A DNA stretch of 64,000 nucleotides, from NCBI GenBank assembly GCA_964035795.1, contig OZ038322.1, positions 8,247,345 to 8,311,344 on the forward strand, in the 5' to 3' direction. Both the position numbers and the translations under genes were made by a program. Source of the stretch: Pterobdella sp. o SKG-2022 (taxonomy: Eukaryota > Annelida > Clitellata > Hirudinida > Piscicolidae). A model generated the notes under the pieces. That model saw only the letters and a list, made by a program, of their open reading frames with translations. It was not told the origin of the DNA and ran no database searches. Shown here piece after piece: positions 51,745 through 64,000 of the stretch (positions are counted from its first letter, which is position 1; every line of letters begins with the position of its first letter).

Positions 51745-54700
51745 TCACTGGCGGCACACGATAACAGGGCAGGTGGCATGGTGCACGACGTAATCACTGA
51801 CACTACCCATAATAGTTCTTCTCACCTTCCCCAGGCCCCTGGTGCCTAAGACTACCATTGACGCCTCTTCTTCCTCCACCACTCTGCAGATCACCTAGGG
51901 TGTAAGTCTAGTTTTGTTTATTTGTACAATATAGTACTTTTTATGAAGAAATGCTACTATTTAAATTATTTTTCGAAACAATATATCATATTAAGAAATG
52001 CCATTAGTGAGTTTTTTCTTTTTGAAAACACCTTTAAAAGCTTTTTTCGAATTTTAAAATAATTTAGATTTTATATACATTTTTTGAAGTTTCAAGTGTT
52101 TTGAAATACATTCATTCAAATACATTTATTTCTTTGAAGAATTATAATTTTCGATGAAAGCGACATCCTTATAAGACCTTAGATATAAATCATAAAAGAG
52201 AACACACATCTAATAAACAGTTTAATCTAGGCTTTGGCAAGACCTTCTTTTTCAAAAGTTTGAAAAAAAAAACTTGATTTAGGTTGACTTTTTTTGAAAT
52301 TTCAACCTTTTTTAAGCAAACTTTTTGAGCTGTTTATTAACTATATTTAAAAACGTCATTAAGCAAAGGCCTAGAAGATTAAGAACTCTGAGTTTAAATG
52401 ATAGTTATTTCTGAAGTTATAATTAAACTATAATTTTTGCAACACTTATTTTTTGTTTAGATGATAGTTTGTTTTGAAGTTTTTTTTTGAACTACAGTTT
52501 TTAAAAACTTAGCTTTTGAACGCTTTGGTGTTTTCGCCGACATTTCACCTCTGCTTGTTAGAGGAAACTTTTTATAGCTTTTGTTTCAGTAACTAAGTTT
52601 TTTCATTAGTTCAATTTTTTCCACTGCAATAACTTCCAGTTTTTTTAAATAAAAAAACTCAAATAGATTGAAATAAGATTGATTATTTTCAAAACTTTCT
52701 AATTCATATTTCAACTGTTTTTTAGTGTTTAAAAATATACAAAAAAAAGCATTTCAGCTGGAAGCCATTGAGGCATGAAACCCTCACTCAGCGCGTGGAA
52801 TCCCTTTTTTATAAACCATAACTCATTTACACCCTGTGTTATAACATTCTCAAAAAAGAATCCTTTCATTAAACCAAAGGTCTTTCTAAATCATACCATT
52901 GAAACAACCAAGCATTTAGTATAAAAGCTTTCCACAGTAATATTCTTTATCGAGTATAATATTCATGTTTTTTTTGCCAGTTGTTGGTAGATTTTCTTTG
53001 ATCAGTTTTTTAATAAAATGAGAGTTTGTATTGTTGCTTTCATCATTCTTTTTGTTGTTCTTTGCATAAATTTTGGCACTGCTTAGAAAATTATCAATTT
53101 ATTTAGACTGTTATATTTTATTAAAAATTCAGATGCATAGATAAGTTAGTTTTTATGATTATTGTATTTTCTTTCATACCAGAGCTTATGAATAAATATG
53201 TGTTTATTTTGTTTTCATTGTCTTTTGAACCCCATTTATTTTTGCCAAAGAGACTTTAAAAACCTTTGTATACATTGAAAATAATACTTATTTTGTTTAT
53301 TGTATAACTATTATGCATAAAAGATTTGATATAAACAAAATAAATCATTGAGAAATAACCGTTTGTATTAAATGAAGCGAAATTTTTATTTACATATACA
53401 TATCTAAGTTTTCAAAAATCTATGTTCAAATATATTTATCGAAAACTTTTCATTCTGTTCAAACATTAAAGGGAACTTGTCTTTTAAAATTCTTTTTCAA
53501 ACCTATTAAATGCTTCAAATCTATCAATGTATTTACGAAATAAAAAAAAATCATTTTTTCAAAAAACACTTTATCTTGATTTGTTTTTCAAATTTTTTCA
53601 TTCTTGGACTCCAAGCATTTTTTATGTTTGGCAGCTCAATATAATATGTCTGAATGGGAGGGTTGATAGATCACATCTGATTTACGGATCCTTCAATTCT
53701 TTCTATGAATTATTAGAGAAATTTATGAATAAACGTTCATTTGGAAAGAAAAACGTTGTCTTCACTCCTATAACCACTAAATGTTTTTATATGTATTAAA
53801 AGTTGTGTCAAATACACGAAACCGAATCGTGGCAGGGAGATTTACAAATTCATCCACTGAACTGTATGAGAAATTAACATGAAATATCAATTTATATATA
53901 CTTCTTTTTATTAAATTGTGCCAGGTTATTTTACTTTCATTCACTAAAGTGAAGATTATAGTCTTACATCTAGTTTAAACTCGATTTCAATACGAGAGGA
54001 CCCAGATGATGATATAGTCGATATTCAACAATTTTTGACGTTGATTTATGAGAGAATTTTAGTAAATTTATTGAGCAAAAACAGCTATAATTTTCAATAA
54101 CTTAAGTCTTATCATAAAGCATCAGCCCATTTAAAACCGTTTCTTTATGCTAAGCTTTGCGAATTCCTTGCTGTGATTTGTGTTCTATTGATTTATTTGA
54201 TAAGGAAGTGAACTGAGGGTGTTTATTTCTAATAAAAGTTTTATTTCAGACTTTATTTCCCTGTTGTAAAATAAAATGGGTAAAAGTTTACATTGACTGT
54301 AAGCATATCCATTGTTTGTATAAAACATACGGGAAATCAAACTTGAATTTAGAAGTAACTTAGTTTCTTTTTGGAATATTTAAACTATCTCTCTTTACGC
54401 TTTTGTGGGATAAGTTATTATTTTTAAATTGAATCTCAAATAAATAAATTTACCGTATTCATGCCATTCATTTGAACTTTAATTTCAATTTTCCATTTTA
54501 ATCTTAAAAAGGATAGTTGCTTGATGCAGTTGAAATTAATTGTTTAATTTCTTGACACACCATCTTTAGATAAATCACTTCAAAAGGACATCAAAGCTTT
54601 TTTGATTACATGAAAATTATTAACTTAATTTTTTTCATATTAATTCAATTAAAATTAGTTCTGAATTTTGTAACCTCTCCTTTTTTAGCAGAGCCTGTTT

Positions 54701-57700
54701 TCTCCGTCCTCATCCTACCAGAGATCTGTTGTGGTAAAAATTCATTAAAAAGTATGCCAATAAGCTTCTTTATTAAAAAAATGTTACATAAACGATTACT
54801 TTTCTATAATGGTTCGTTTGAATATTTTATACTTGATGCAATAAAACATTAATATATAATGTTTGCAGAGGACGTCTATATTTGTTCTTGTGAATGTTTT
54901 GCAAAAAAAACTTTTTGTTTTATTTCAGCACAAACACTCCAAAATGCATATATCCAATTTATCAATGTGTTGACAGGCAGGAGTAAAAATAGAAGTCGTT
55001 TGTGATGAGATGAATTAGTGAATATTAGAAACAATTGGTTCATTTATAAATTACTTTTCTATCCTATCTAATCTTTGCTTCGTTTAAAGTTCTTAAACTT
55101 CTTTTAAATAAGAAAAGTTTTATATGTATTTTAAAATTCATGAGTTCTGAAGGACCGATTACCAAAGGTATTAAAAATTGTTATATATTTAAATTTGAAG
55201 AATTTATAATCTAATAAGAAAATATCCCTCTAATAAATGCAATTTCAAAAAAATTTGAATAAAAAACTTATTCAACACTGAAATGAAAATGTTTTTTTCA
55301 CAAAATTTTCCACTTATCGTCCGTGAAACGTTGAAATCGTTACTGCATTTGGTAACCATAGCCATCATTAGCCACACAGTAATAAACATCAGCATATGCT
55401 CAAGGTTGTGAGAATTGATGAAAGCTGCAACCAAAAGAGAAAAGATCTTGAGTTATATTTGAATTTTTTGTTTAATTATAGTTCCAAAATAAAACACTGA
55501 TTTTTTTATTCAGATTTAGTTTATAGTTTGAATTTTAAAAATATAAAAATTTTTAATTCAAAAGTTTGCTTGAAATTAAAATTGAAGTACAAAAACATAG
55601 AACTTTGATCCAATTATATTTTTAAACTGCCTCTTTATGAGTTTTAAAATTTTCTTATTTTAAAGAATAAAAAACGAAAAAAATTGAAATATACTTATGA
55701 AAAAATGTAATACAGTTGATCTTCATGAAATTGAGAATTCTTCAAAGCACTTTTCTATGTAGAAAAACTTCAATTTTAGTCCTTTTTATGTGAAATATAT
55801 AAATATAAATATATCTTCAACTTCAAATTTGATTTTCATTTTTCATTAAAAAATAGGAAGTGTTCCCAGATTTTATATCACAGGTTTTTCAAATTAATTT
55901 TTCATTTAGTCTCCATATTAGCATAACTCGAACCAATACGTTCACATAGTTAAACAGAAAAACACTACTTCAAAATTTTTTTTTGAATTCCATAAAGGCT
56001 TTCACCACTCAAACTGACTTTAACAATTTATTTAATATAACCTTTACTAGTTTGACCTTCGCCAACTTATTTATCTAGTTTCACGTTTTTTTCCACAAAT
56101 TTGTTTAAGGTCTCATTAATTTTGTTATAAAATTAGTTTAAAAAGTTTCTTTGAAAAAATTTGATTTTTTTTCATAGCTGTCTCCAAAATGATTAGAAAA
56201 ATGAAAAGTCTTAACTGATTATTAAGCACAAAAAAATGAAAATTCAGACTTCATATATCAATTTAATTTCTCAGTATGTCATTTAAAATTATTTCGAAAC
56301 AAACCTTCAGAGTTGTTTTAATTTGCTCCCGGCGTTATATAAATAGACACTCAAATTTTATAGGCACATTATAAAACCATATTGAACAACATTTTCTGTA
56401 ACTGTAAGTCAGAGTTTTGAACATTTTCAAGATCACTAGCAAAACTTACCCCTCTCTCCAGTATCCACCCGTTGTATTTGTCCTCCATTGTTGAGATCTT
56501 TTTCAAGCTGCCATCATCATTTTCTGCATATGGTTTAAGATGTTGATTTCTATAGAAATAGGACTCATTTTGTTTATAGAAAAATTATCATTATTAACTC
56601 ATTTGTAAGATGCATAGTTTGCAGACTAGGCTTGCTGCAAAGACTCTTACTCCATGTCTCTACTGATGATATGAAATCGATTTGAAGATAGTTTAATGGG
56701 ATTTTCAATTGTTTACATAATGATCATTTGGGACAAGCTTTACAATGATGATGTTTGCAGTAGTGTAAGCGCGAGCATATTGTTTTTGGGTATAGGGTTG
56801 ATATTCTTTAAATTTGGTTTAAAAGTTGATTTAAAATAAAAATAAAATTCCAAAAAAAAATACAAAAGAAACTATAATAATTTGAGAATCTTGATAACAG
56901 AAAGTTGAAAATTTTCCACAGTTTTATTATATAATGTAGCAGCATTTATATATTGTCTTGTTTAAATATTAATTTTATCTTCAGTTTGTCCGACGTATTC
57001 ATTAATCATTTTTTTCCTGTTTAGAGCACTTCCTAATCACTTTTTACTTTTTCATATCTATACTTCATGAAAAAATAAAAAATATTTTATATCTGTTTTT
57101 TATGAACAAAATAAAATTATTTTTTTGTATATATTTTACGGAAAAAATACATTTTATTCATAAACTAGCATAAAAATGTCTCGAATGAAAAGGATTCAAA
57201 AACCAAAACTTTCCCATTTCCCAAAATAGTTCGAACTTGCTTGAAATAAAAAATTCTTATTATAAGGAGTGTAAGAATTTCCGACATGGAAAAAATGCAG
57301 CCCTGTTTTGATATTTATTGTAGCATAAAGCTTTGGGATCAACTCTCTTAATAATACTTGTTGAAGGCAATTTACATGCAATCATTCAAATGTTAGAAAA
57401 TGGCTTTCATGAAAGAAAATGATTTTATTTATAGAAAACAATTTTAAGAGAAAAAATGAGTTTAATGATTGAAAAAAACTTGCTTTCACAAAAGTTTTTC
57501 AGATTTTCTGAAAAGCCAATTGCTCAAACTTGTACTTTTGCTAAGGAAATATAATCCTTCATATCAAATTTTCATTATCAGATAAATGGCTCGAGATTTT
57601 GCGTAGAATATATACACAAGATGCTTCAAACTCAACTCTGTGTAACAACTTTAATTGCTTTGTTATATCTTTCTTACCCTACCAAGAGTGCAGGTTTCCA

Positions 57701-58219
57701 AAGTTGAAACAATGTTTAAAACTATCAATTGCTTTTATTTATTTCTTTCACTGTATATATAATGTATTTTTGATATAAAGGATAATATAAAATACAAAAG
57801 TATGATGTTATGCATTGTTACAAAACCATGTTATAACACTGATTTGTTTTTTTACAACAGATATGAAACTAATGATTTATGTACATCTTCATAAATTTAC
57901 CTATCGAAAATTTGAAATTTTTATTAAAATTGCCCTTATAAAACCCTCATTTTTAAAGAAACTAATAGAAAAATATGAAAAATAAGAAGAAACATACGAT
58001 GTCTCTGAAGAATAAAATGGTATAAATTCCTGAAACAGTTATAAAGCATCACTCACTCTCTGGGTTGTTGATGTCTTCAACGAACAACAGCACAACTTCA
58101 TTGTCATCTCGGTGAATAGCTTCCAAATACCCTGTGGAGTAGTTGAGTGCTATATTGCTTTGATGCTTGCAGAATTGTTTATTTTCGTCATAAAACAGCA
58201 CTAAGGCATTTTTGTGAGG
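51745..58219 (-). CDS. Universal stress protein (UspA family), first coding exon not found
   Basis: Exons (minus): 58057-58219, 56450-56523, 54675-54725, 51745-51894 (ends TGA); 146 codons, phases closed. USPs are small nucleotide-binding alpha/beta proteins of the HUP superfamily, typically cytosolic and stress-responsive. The first exon reads [11 protein letters not shown] and [17 protein letters not shown], equivalent to the VAVDGSE and ENIHRDGDEVVLLHV regions of animal USPs. The third gives [13 protein letters not shown] and the last [20 protein letters not shown] followed by [14 protein letters not shown]. The ATP motif G-2X-G-9X-G-S is intact (GTRG, nine residues, GS). The N-terminal phosphate-loop Asp is kept, but the usual AVDGSE is changed to LFYDENK. 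An initiator exon ending in phase 0 must lie upstream of 58219. Introns are long (1.5-2.8 kb), unlike DRC7 or hnRNP L. Confidence 0.88.
54021..54087 (+). repeat. Diverged dispersed repeat, copy 2 (in USP intron)
   Basis: Partner of 43431-43497. In this copy one frame is open through the repeat ([18 protein letters not shown]) and upstream to about 54000, so it may descend from coding sequence; the other copy carries a stop. Confidence 0.6.
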
Positions 58220-59692
58220 CTGTGAGAAATGATGGAGAGATTTCCGGATCGATTGATTAAAAATGTTTTTGAAAAAAATTAAGGTTTATTTTATTTAGTG
58301 TGGAATTTAGTTATGAAATTTTTTGGTAAGTTTTTTTGTTAGGTTTTTGCAAATATATGGGAAAAATTGGTTTTCCACCGAAGTGTTATAATATCATTAA
58401 AACCACTAATATAAATTTTTTTCGAAAAATTCTTCAATGTAATAAAATATAATTATTTAATTTAGTTTGAAAACTCAATTTTCAACACAATTTAGAAAGA
58501 TTTTTTATCTTAAAAAAATTTTTTGACTAAACTTTTTGAATTTCAAAAGGTTTCTAGAACCGTCAAATGCACTTGTAGCGTACGGAGTTCTCTGTTCATT
58601 TAATATTAAAACTTATTTTTTGTTTTAAATTATTAAAAAAAGCTTGGAAATTATTTCAACCAGGTATCATGAAAATACATGAAAAAGTATTTTAGACAGA
58701 ATTGGGAAACTAACATTCAATATAACTATAGAAGCCTTTGGTTACTAAGGCATTATAATGACGTCAAACTTTTTCGATCGATAGTTACATTTCCAAAATA
58801 AGAAGTCCTTGTGTTTTTAGAAGATGAAACCAGAAAAACAATTCCAAAAAAGGCATAATGATTTCAAAAAAAACATTTGATGTCAAACAAAGTATACTAT
58901 AAATTTGGAAAACACGTATGAAAAATTTAGAAGAGAAAAATTTGGAAAGAAACATTTCAAAAAGCAAAGTATGAGTTTTTATGTGTTTGAATGGACGATC
59001 CCATTACTCTTCAAACCATTGCAAATGGTGGTGTTTAAGCAAGAGCTTAAAGATGTTGTTGGTCGAGCTTCTAGTGAGAAATACTTGAATGTTAATTTGA
59101 AACTTTTTCTCTCATTTGATTCGATTTTATTGATAGAAGGACAAAAACAAAGTTTTTTATGCCAAACATATGATGTGTATAAACAATTAGCAAACAAACA
59201 TGGAAAAATATGAAAAAAAGTTTGTTTAACAGTTTGTGAAGAATATAAAAATAAAAGTTTATGATGTCCCACTAACAATGATATGAACATCAAGAAAATT
59301 TCAGGTATGAAAAACAGAAAAGAATGCAAAGATACGGACAAATAATGAAAGTGAATATATCAACAGATTATTGATATGGAAGATGGATGTGAGAACAGAA
59401 TAATTTTGATAAAAATGGTGTTGGAAAATTGATAAGAAAAATTAAATGAAAAGCAAAGGCTAAAAAAATGAAAAAAACGCTGAAAAATTAATGGAAAAAT
59501 TGAATGTCAAAATGGAAAAAATATGAAAAAGAGAGAGTACATATATTGAAAATGACGGCTGTTGTAAATGAAATAAATTTAATATAACGATAAACTGTTT
59601 TCATGAGAGAATTTGGGTGAAAAAATGACTTTGAAGAAATAAAAAAATAGGTTCCAATGAGCCTCATAAAAATGACAGTTTAAAAACGACGA

Positions 59693-59733
59693 ATGATGAT
59701 GACGATGACGATGGTGATGGTGCTGATGATGAA
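59693..59733 (+). repeat. Imperfect GAT/GAC trinucleotide repeat
   Basis: About 41 nt of GATGATGACGATGACGATGG-type repeat; 3-bp periodicity with few interruptions. Confidence 0.85.
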
Positions 59734-60011
59734 GAATTAGTGTGATGATTAATAAAAATATAGTGAATGTGAAAGAAAAATATAGAACAAAAAATTATCA
59801 TTGTTCTATTGTCAAAAAAATAAATTTCAACATAAGATGCTTCGAATGTGAATAGTAACCTTGAAAGAAAGATAGTAAAACAAAATATATATGAATACAA
59901 ATGAAACAAAAATAATCTAATGTTTTGAATGATTTTCTTAGAATTTAACAACAAAAAAATATATAATGAATAATTTTGAAAAAGTTAAAAGAATGGGTTT
60001 TAATTGCTTAG

Positions 60012-60683
60012 TTAGTTTGCACAGCTCTCCTTAGATTTGTAGGAGCAATTATAGTCGTAGAAGTAATTTAACTGTATAGTGCCTGTAGAAAACAAAGAAA
60101 TCACATAAATGAAAAAAAACTCCCGGGTTGAAAATTTACAACTTAACTTAATTATTTCCAAAGTTTTTTAAAACAAGCCACAATAACTCAATTGGAACAC
60201 TCAAAAATCAATTAAAACTAAAAAATTTCAATAACTTTTTATTCACACGCATATATATTATTATTTGGATGCATTTACAAAACAGAAGGCATTGTGGGTG
60301 AAAAAATCAATGAAAACGAACGGTATGTTGGCGTGGTTTCTAGCAGAAAGATCATGGGAATTATATTTATTAGAGGTGTTTTAGGTCTTTCTTTTTATAG
60401 TCATTGATGAAGTTGATCTGTGTTTTCATGCAGTCTCAAATGTTATAATGTTCACTATTTTTTAATATATATTATATTAAAAACTTTCCCGTCTAACAAA
60501 TAAAACCAAAACCATTACATTTAAAACCAAAAAAAACTAAAAAACCGAATAAAAACTCGATGAGAAGCTATATAAAGGCACAAAGCAACTGAACTTCCTA
60601 GAAGTTAATTGATGTCCTTACGTCATTCGACGGCTGTGTTATGTACGATGGCTTTTGTACAAAATGACATGGTCTCAGTCGGG
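60012..60683 (-). CDS. Candidate minus-strand exons of an unknown gene (or USP 5' exons)
   Basis: Three short segments have consensus-like sites on the minus strand: 60622-60683 (acceptor AAAAG, donor GTAAGG; open frame RLRPCHFVQKPSYITQPSND), 60279-60339 (acceptor CTGCTAG, donor GTAAAT; open frame NHANIPFVFIDFFTHNAFCF) and 60012-60082 (acceptor CTACAG, ends TAA; one frame LNYFYDYNCSYKSKESCAN). The phases do not chain consistently in these frames, and some plus-strand frames are also open, so this is only a pointer to coding-like DNA. Confidence 0.2.
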
Positions 60684-63485
60684 CTTTTATTAAGGTTATT
60701 TACTCAAAAATTTTTATTTTATTATTCCTATGTTTCCCCGTGTGGGTGAGAAATCTCTATATATGGTTGAGTTGAAGGTTTGGAAATCGTAACGATTTGG
60801 GAGAAGTATTAATTGATTGTATATATGTGGAAACGTTTGGGAAATTTAAATGATGAATGCCACTTTGAGGTTTAGTTTTTGAAAATAAAGGATTGGGGTT
60901 TATTTTTATAAAGTGTGCTGAATTCTTTATTATTGAAACAAACGACTTAAGGGAAAAATCTTCACTTCAGTTTTTTCCTTTGTTCAGGATTGAAATATCA
61001 AAAAAGTTTATTTTTACAACATAAAACTAGAAATGTTTCAGAAATTTATTTGCTCAAAAAAAATTCTTTTTTCTGTTTTATTTGAAGCTTCACAATATTG
61101 AAAACCTTCACATTACACGAAGGTTCAATATTTTAAACATAAAACAAACAATGGACTACTGTTCTCAAACCCTCATGTTCAGCGGGATTTCTCATAATTA
61201 GAGGCAAATAACTCTGCTTCCAATGGGAGTTTTGTTTCATCAAATAGCCCAAAGCAATATTGAGTTATGTTTTTAATCAGCATAAAATATTTAAATTTTT
61301 TTTAAACTTTTACTTGTGATTTTTTTAACAGTTTATGACGTCTCATTCACTCAAACAAATTTTATCTTGTTTACTCATACAAAATTCACGAAACGCTGAG
61401 ACAAGCATGAATTTCAAAACGTATAATCCTAGTGCTTTTGAAAGTAAGAAACCTTTACAAAAAAAATTTCAATTAATCTTTCTTTAAAACTTCAAAATGA
61501 AGTTAAGCCCTGAAGAAATGATATGTTCAAATTTTTTCATACATTCAAATGCTTTGAAAGTTTGCAATCAAAACCTTCACCAACAGAGAAGAATTGAACG
61601 CTTCAAAGGTTTTTTAATTTATTTTGCATGACATTCGCTTAGATCTCCAGCATAATCGTCAATAATGCTGTTTTGATCTTCAATTTCTTAAAATCTGTTT
61701 AGGAGAAGATAATTGCCCACTAGATGAAACATTTGGTCTTTTATGAAATAATTTTTGAAAAAACCCTCAAAAGCCTTTGATGAAATGAAGATTTTGCAGC
61801 AATTTTTTTTCATTTATGAAATTTCTTATTTATATTATTCACGTTATAATATATAATGTGTAAAAAATATTATATTTATATATATTAAGTCCCCATTTGA
61901 TATGCATTCATTGTTATCATACGATTCCATCAGGAATTTTGAGAAATTTCATAGCAAAAATTTAATATATCTTTTTTTGAAATTGTGAAGAAAAAAATTT
62001 GTATTTTTATGAAATTTAAAAATAGAAAATAGCTCATAGTTGAAGGATTTTTTATTAAATACTGTTTGGAATTTGAAATAAAACAGTGGAAATACATTTG
62101 TTGTTTGAGAAAAGATTGAAAAAGATTCTAAAGAAAAACAATGATCATATTTCTCAAAATGAAAAGTTGATTGAAATTTAACAACCCGTCGAAATGAAAA
62201 AATAATATTACTTTCCATACAATATTTAAAATAATGGAATTATTTCCAGCAACCTATGTGTATTTCTTCTTTGATGAAAATTTCATAATGAATTGTTTTA
62301 ATATCACTGCTTTTTGTTATTATAACGTTATGAAGGTCTGCGAATGAGTTCAATCTAATTCAAAGCTAATATAATACTTTGATAACCTCTGAAATTTTAA
62401 ATCAAATTTTTCTAAGACAAAGAAGAAAAAATTAAAAATAAATTAAAAGTAAATATACATAATTAGACAGTATTAAATAAAAATTGAAGTTTGATTTGAA
62501 ATGAGATAGATTGTGAACAATTAGCCTCAAAATTATGAATCAAAAACACGGCGATATTTGAATTTTTTATTTTGACTGAGCTTAAACAATTTATTAGTTA
62601 CCTGATGATGATAAGGAATATATTGAAAAATTTCGTCAAAATAAAAAATTCAAATATTGCGCGTTTTTATGATTCAAAAATTAGATAGTGTTATATGTGG
62701 AGTATGGGAGAGCAATGGTCAAATGATAGCACTTCATAAAAAGTAGTGCCAATGACATGACAGGGAGTTTTCATTGGTTTTAATAGAAGAAAACTATTTT
62801 TGGTGTTGAAGTTACTGAACAAGTTTTTTAATTGCTTTTCGATATCTGGTTTTTGGTTTGATTATTTTCTTTTGGGAGTTTTGAGTTTGAGTTTACAATC
62901 ATACAAAGACAAACACTGCTTGAGTTTAAAGCTTTTTTAATGTTCAACTTAGGTTATTGAAGACAAAATTATAACTTTGGAACGTCACTAAAACAAAGTT
63001 TTTATCTTATTGTTATAGAGTCTAATGCCATTTTAAAAAATTTTGAACTCGCAATAATAAATGAAGATTATTATCTAGTGATCTTGAAACTCTCTGGGTT
63101 AAACATCACTATAATAAACTTCATAGATTATTATTATTCTTCTTATTAGTATCTATGAGTCTGCAGGTCTAAGAACATTTTATGACTTGATAGATGATAG
63201 GTGGTTAGATGGGTAACAATAAGCTAATTATGTTCTGAATCATTATTACATTTTAAAGTTTCCATAAAGGCTATAAAAAATCAGAAGTGATGTTGCTATG
63301 CATGAGTTTGATTTATATTTTCAAAAACTGTAACGTCAGAGAGTAGCAGACTGCAGAGCTGATGTTTGGTAGAGAATTGAGTTGATAAACGTGACTTTAG
63401 TCTATCTCTTTTGGAGTTCAATAATTCAGAAAAATTTTAATTTAAAAATTACATAAAGTTTAAAAAAATAGTTAAGTCTTAGTTT

Positions 63486-63744
63486 CATGACGATCATTTT
63501 TGACCATGTCTTCAAATAACAAGTATAAAGACATTGCGGTTGACAGCAAGACCCCCATCTTAGACCATTGTTTGGCGCTTAAATTGATTTGACTCCAAAA
63601 CCTCTTTGCAAACTCAAAAAAATCAAAAAAGTATACTGATTAAAAGCTACATGAAATTTCTCTGAAAAATTAAAAAATTTATGACGATTATTATTGCCCA
63701 TATCTATAAATAAATATGAAGACGCTATAGGCCGACTGCATGAC
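63486..63744 (+). repeat. Imperfect direct repeat, about 194-bp spacing
   Basis: 63486-63552 and 63680-63744 align over about 65 nt: (C/T)ATGACGAT(C/T)ATT, then CCAT(G/A)TCT, AAATAA, TATAAAGAC/TATGAAGAC, GAC(A/T)GCA and GAC. Similarity continues weakly downstream (GCTTAAATTGATTTGA versus GCTTGTTTAGGTCATTTTGA), suggesting a degraded tandem or transposon-derived unit. Confidence 0.55.
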
Positions 63745-64000
63745 TATCATGATCGCTCGGGCGATTTTTGGCAGTAAAGAAGTCTGCTGAAGTTTGTATA
63801 TAGCTTGTTTAGGTCATTTTGAAACCCCTTTATATTATTTTGTGTCGATTGGATTCTTGCTAACAGAATCAGATGTCTTGTTCTTCGTTCATCTTCATCA
63901 GGATTAAATTGCTTTCAAGAGACATGTTTTGAGGCATTTTAATAAATTCTTCTCTGACGTTTTGCGTCTATGCTTCAGAAGAATTTATGCTGCTGAAGAG

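Larger units (their letters stand above)
58220..64000. other. Region upstream of USP exon 58057-58219
   Basis: AT-rich with purine-rich plus-strand tracts (59200-59680). It must contain the USP first exon and promoter unless these lie beyond the window. It has an unrecognised 102-codon plus-strand ORF (58905-59213), splice-flanked coding-like segments (60012-60683), a less AT-rich segment near 61150-61260 open on both strands, and a repeat cluster after 63480. Confidence 0.4.

Noticed and set aside
51536..51793. Plus-strand 85-codon ORF
   Set aside because: Antisense to the USP last exon and its 3' UTR; the USP reading on the minus strand is unambiguous.
55204..55434. Minus-strand ORF after a good acceptor (TTTGGTTGCAG) inside a USP intron
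   Set aside because: It does not fit USP phase or homology, and the adjacent exon 54675-54725 completes the protein.
58905..59213. 102-codon plus-strand ORF
   Set aside because: No recognisable family and the opposite strand is also open over most of it; kept only as a note.

Overview
This window is AT-rich nuclear DNA from an animal. Every recognisable gene is split by short introns (mostly GT-AG) and the products are metazoan: a Slo1 BK potassium channel, WDR20, an hnRNP L-type splicing factor, the axonemal protein DRC7, a ZMIZ/Tonalli SP-RING protein and a universal stress protein (USP). DRC7 implies motile cilia or flagella. AT-AC minor (U12) introns rule out lineages that lost the minor spliceosome, such as nematodes. 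Low GC, Asn-rich low-complexity protein segments and an animal USP fit a non-ecdysozoan invertebrate, for example a flatworm or other lophotrochozoan, or a cnidarian. I cannot fix the phylum from the sequence alone.

Layout: 179-2564 (+) is the 3' part of a Slo1 gene (9 exons). 5394-9493 (-) is a complete WDR20 gene (5 exons). 9999-15196 (-) is a complete hnRNP L-like gene (15 exons, two of its introns AT-AC). 15388-24653 (+) is a complete DRC7 gene (25 exons), head to head with the hnRNP L gene across 191 bp. 26011-42472 (-) is a ZMIZ/Tonalli gene (12 coding exons, 2403 codons), dominated by one 4.9-kb Asn-rich exon. 51745-58219 (-) holds four exons of a USP gene whose first coding exon I could not place. 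The rest, mainly 2.6-5.4, 24.7-26.0, 42.5-51.7 and 58.2-64.0 kb, is intergenic or intronic AT-rich DNA with a few repeats and weak coding-like segments.

Each exon model was built by reading homology to the family and then requiring splice sites and codon phase to close. The WDR20, hnRNP L, DRC7 and ZMIZ models sum to whole numbers of codons with one open frame. The genes do not form a pathway: ion channel, deubiquitinase cofactor, RNA splicing, axoneme, SUMO/transcription and stress. The most interesting points are the two AT-AC introns inside one splicing-regulator gene, loss of the first RRM of hnRNP L, the giant Asn-rich ZMIZ exon, a tRNA-derived SINE family, an altered Slo1 calcium bowl, and possible unannotated exons in the last 4 kb.
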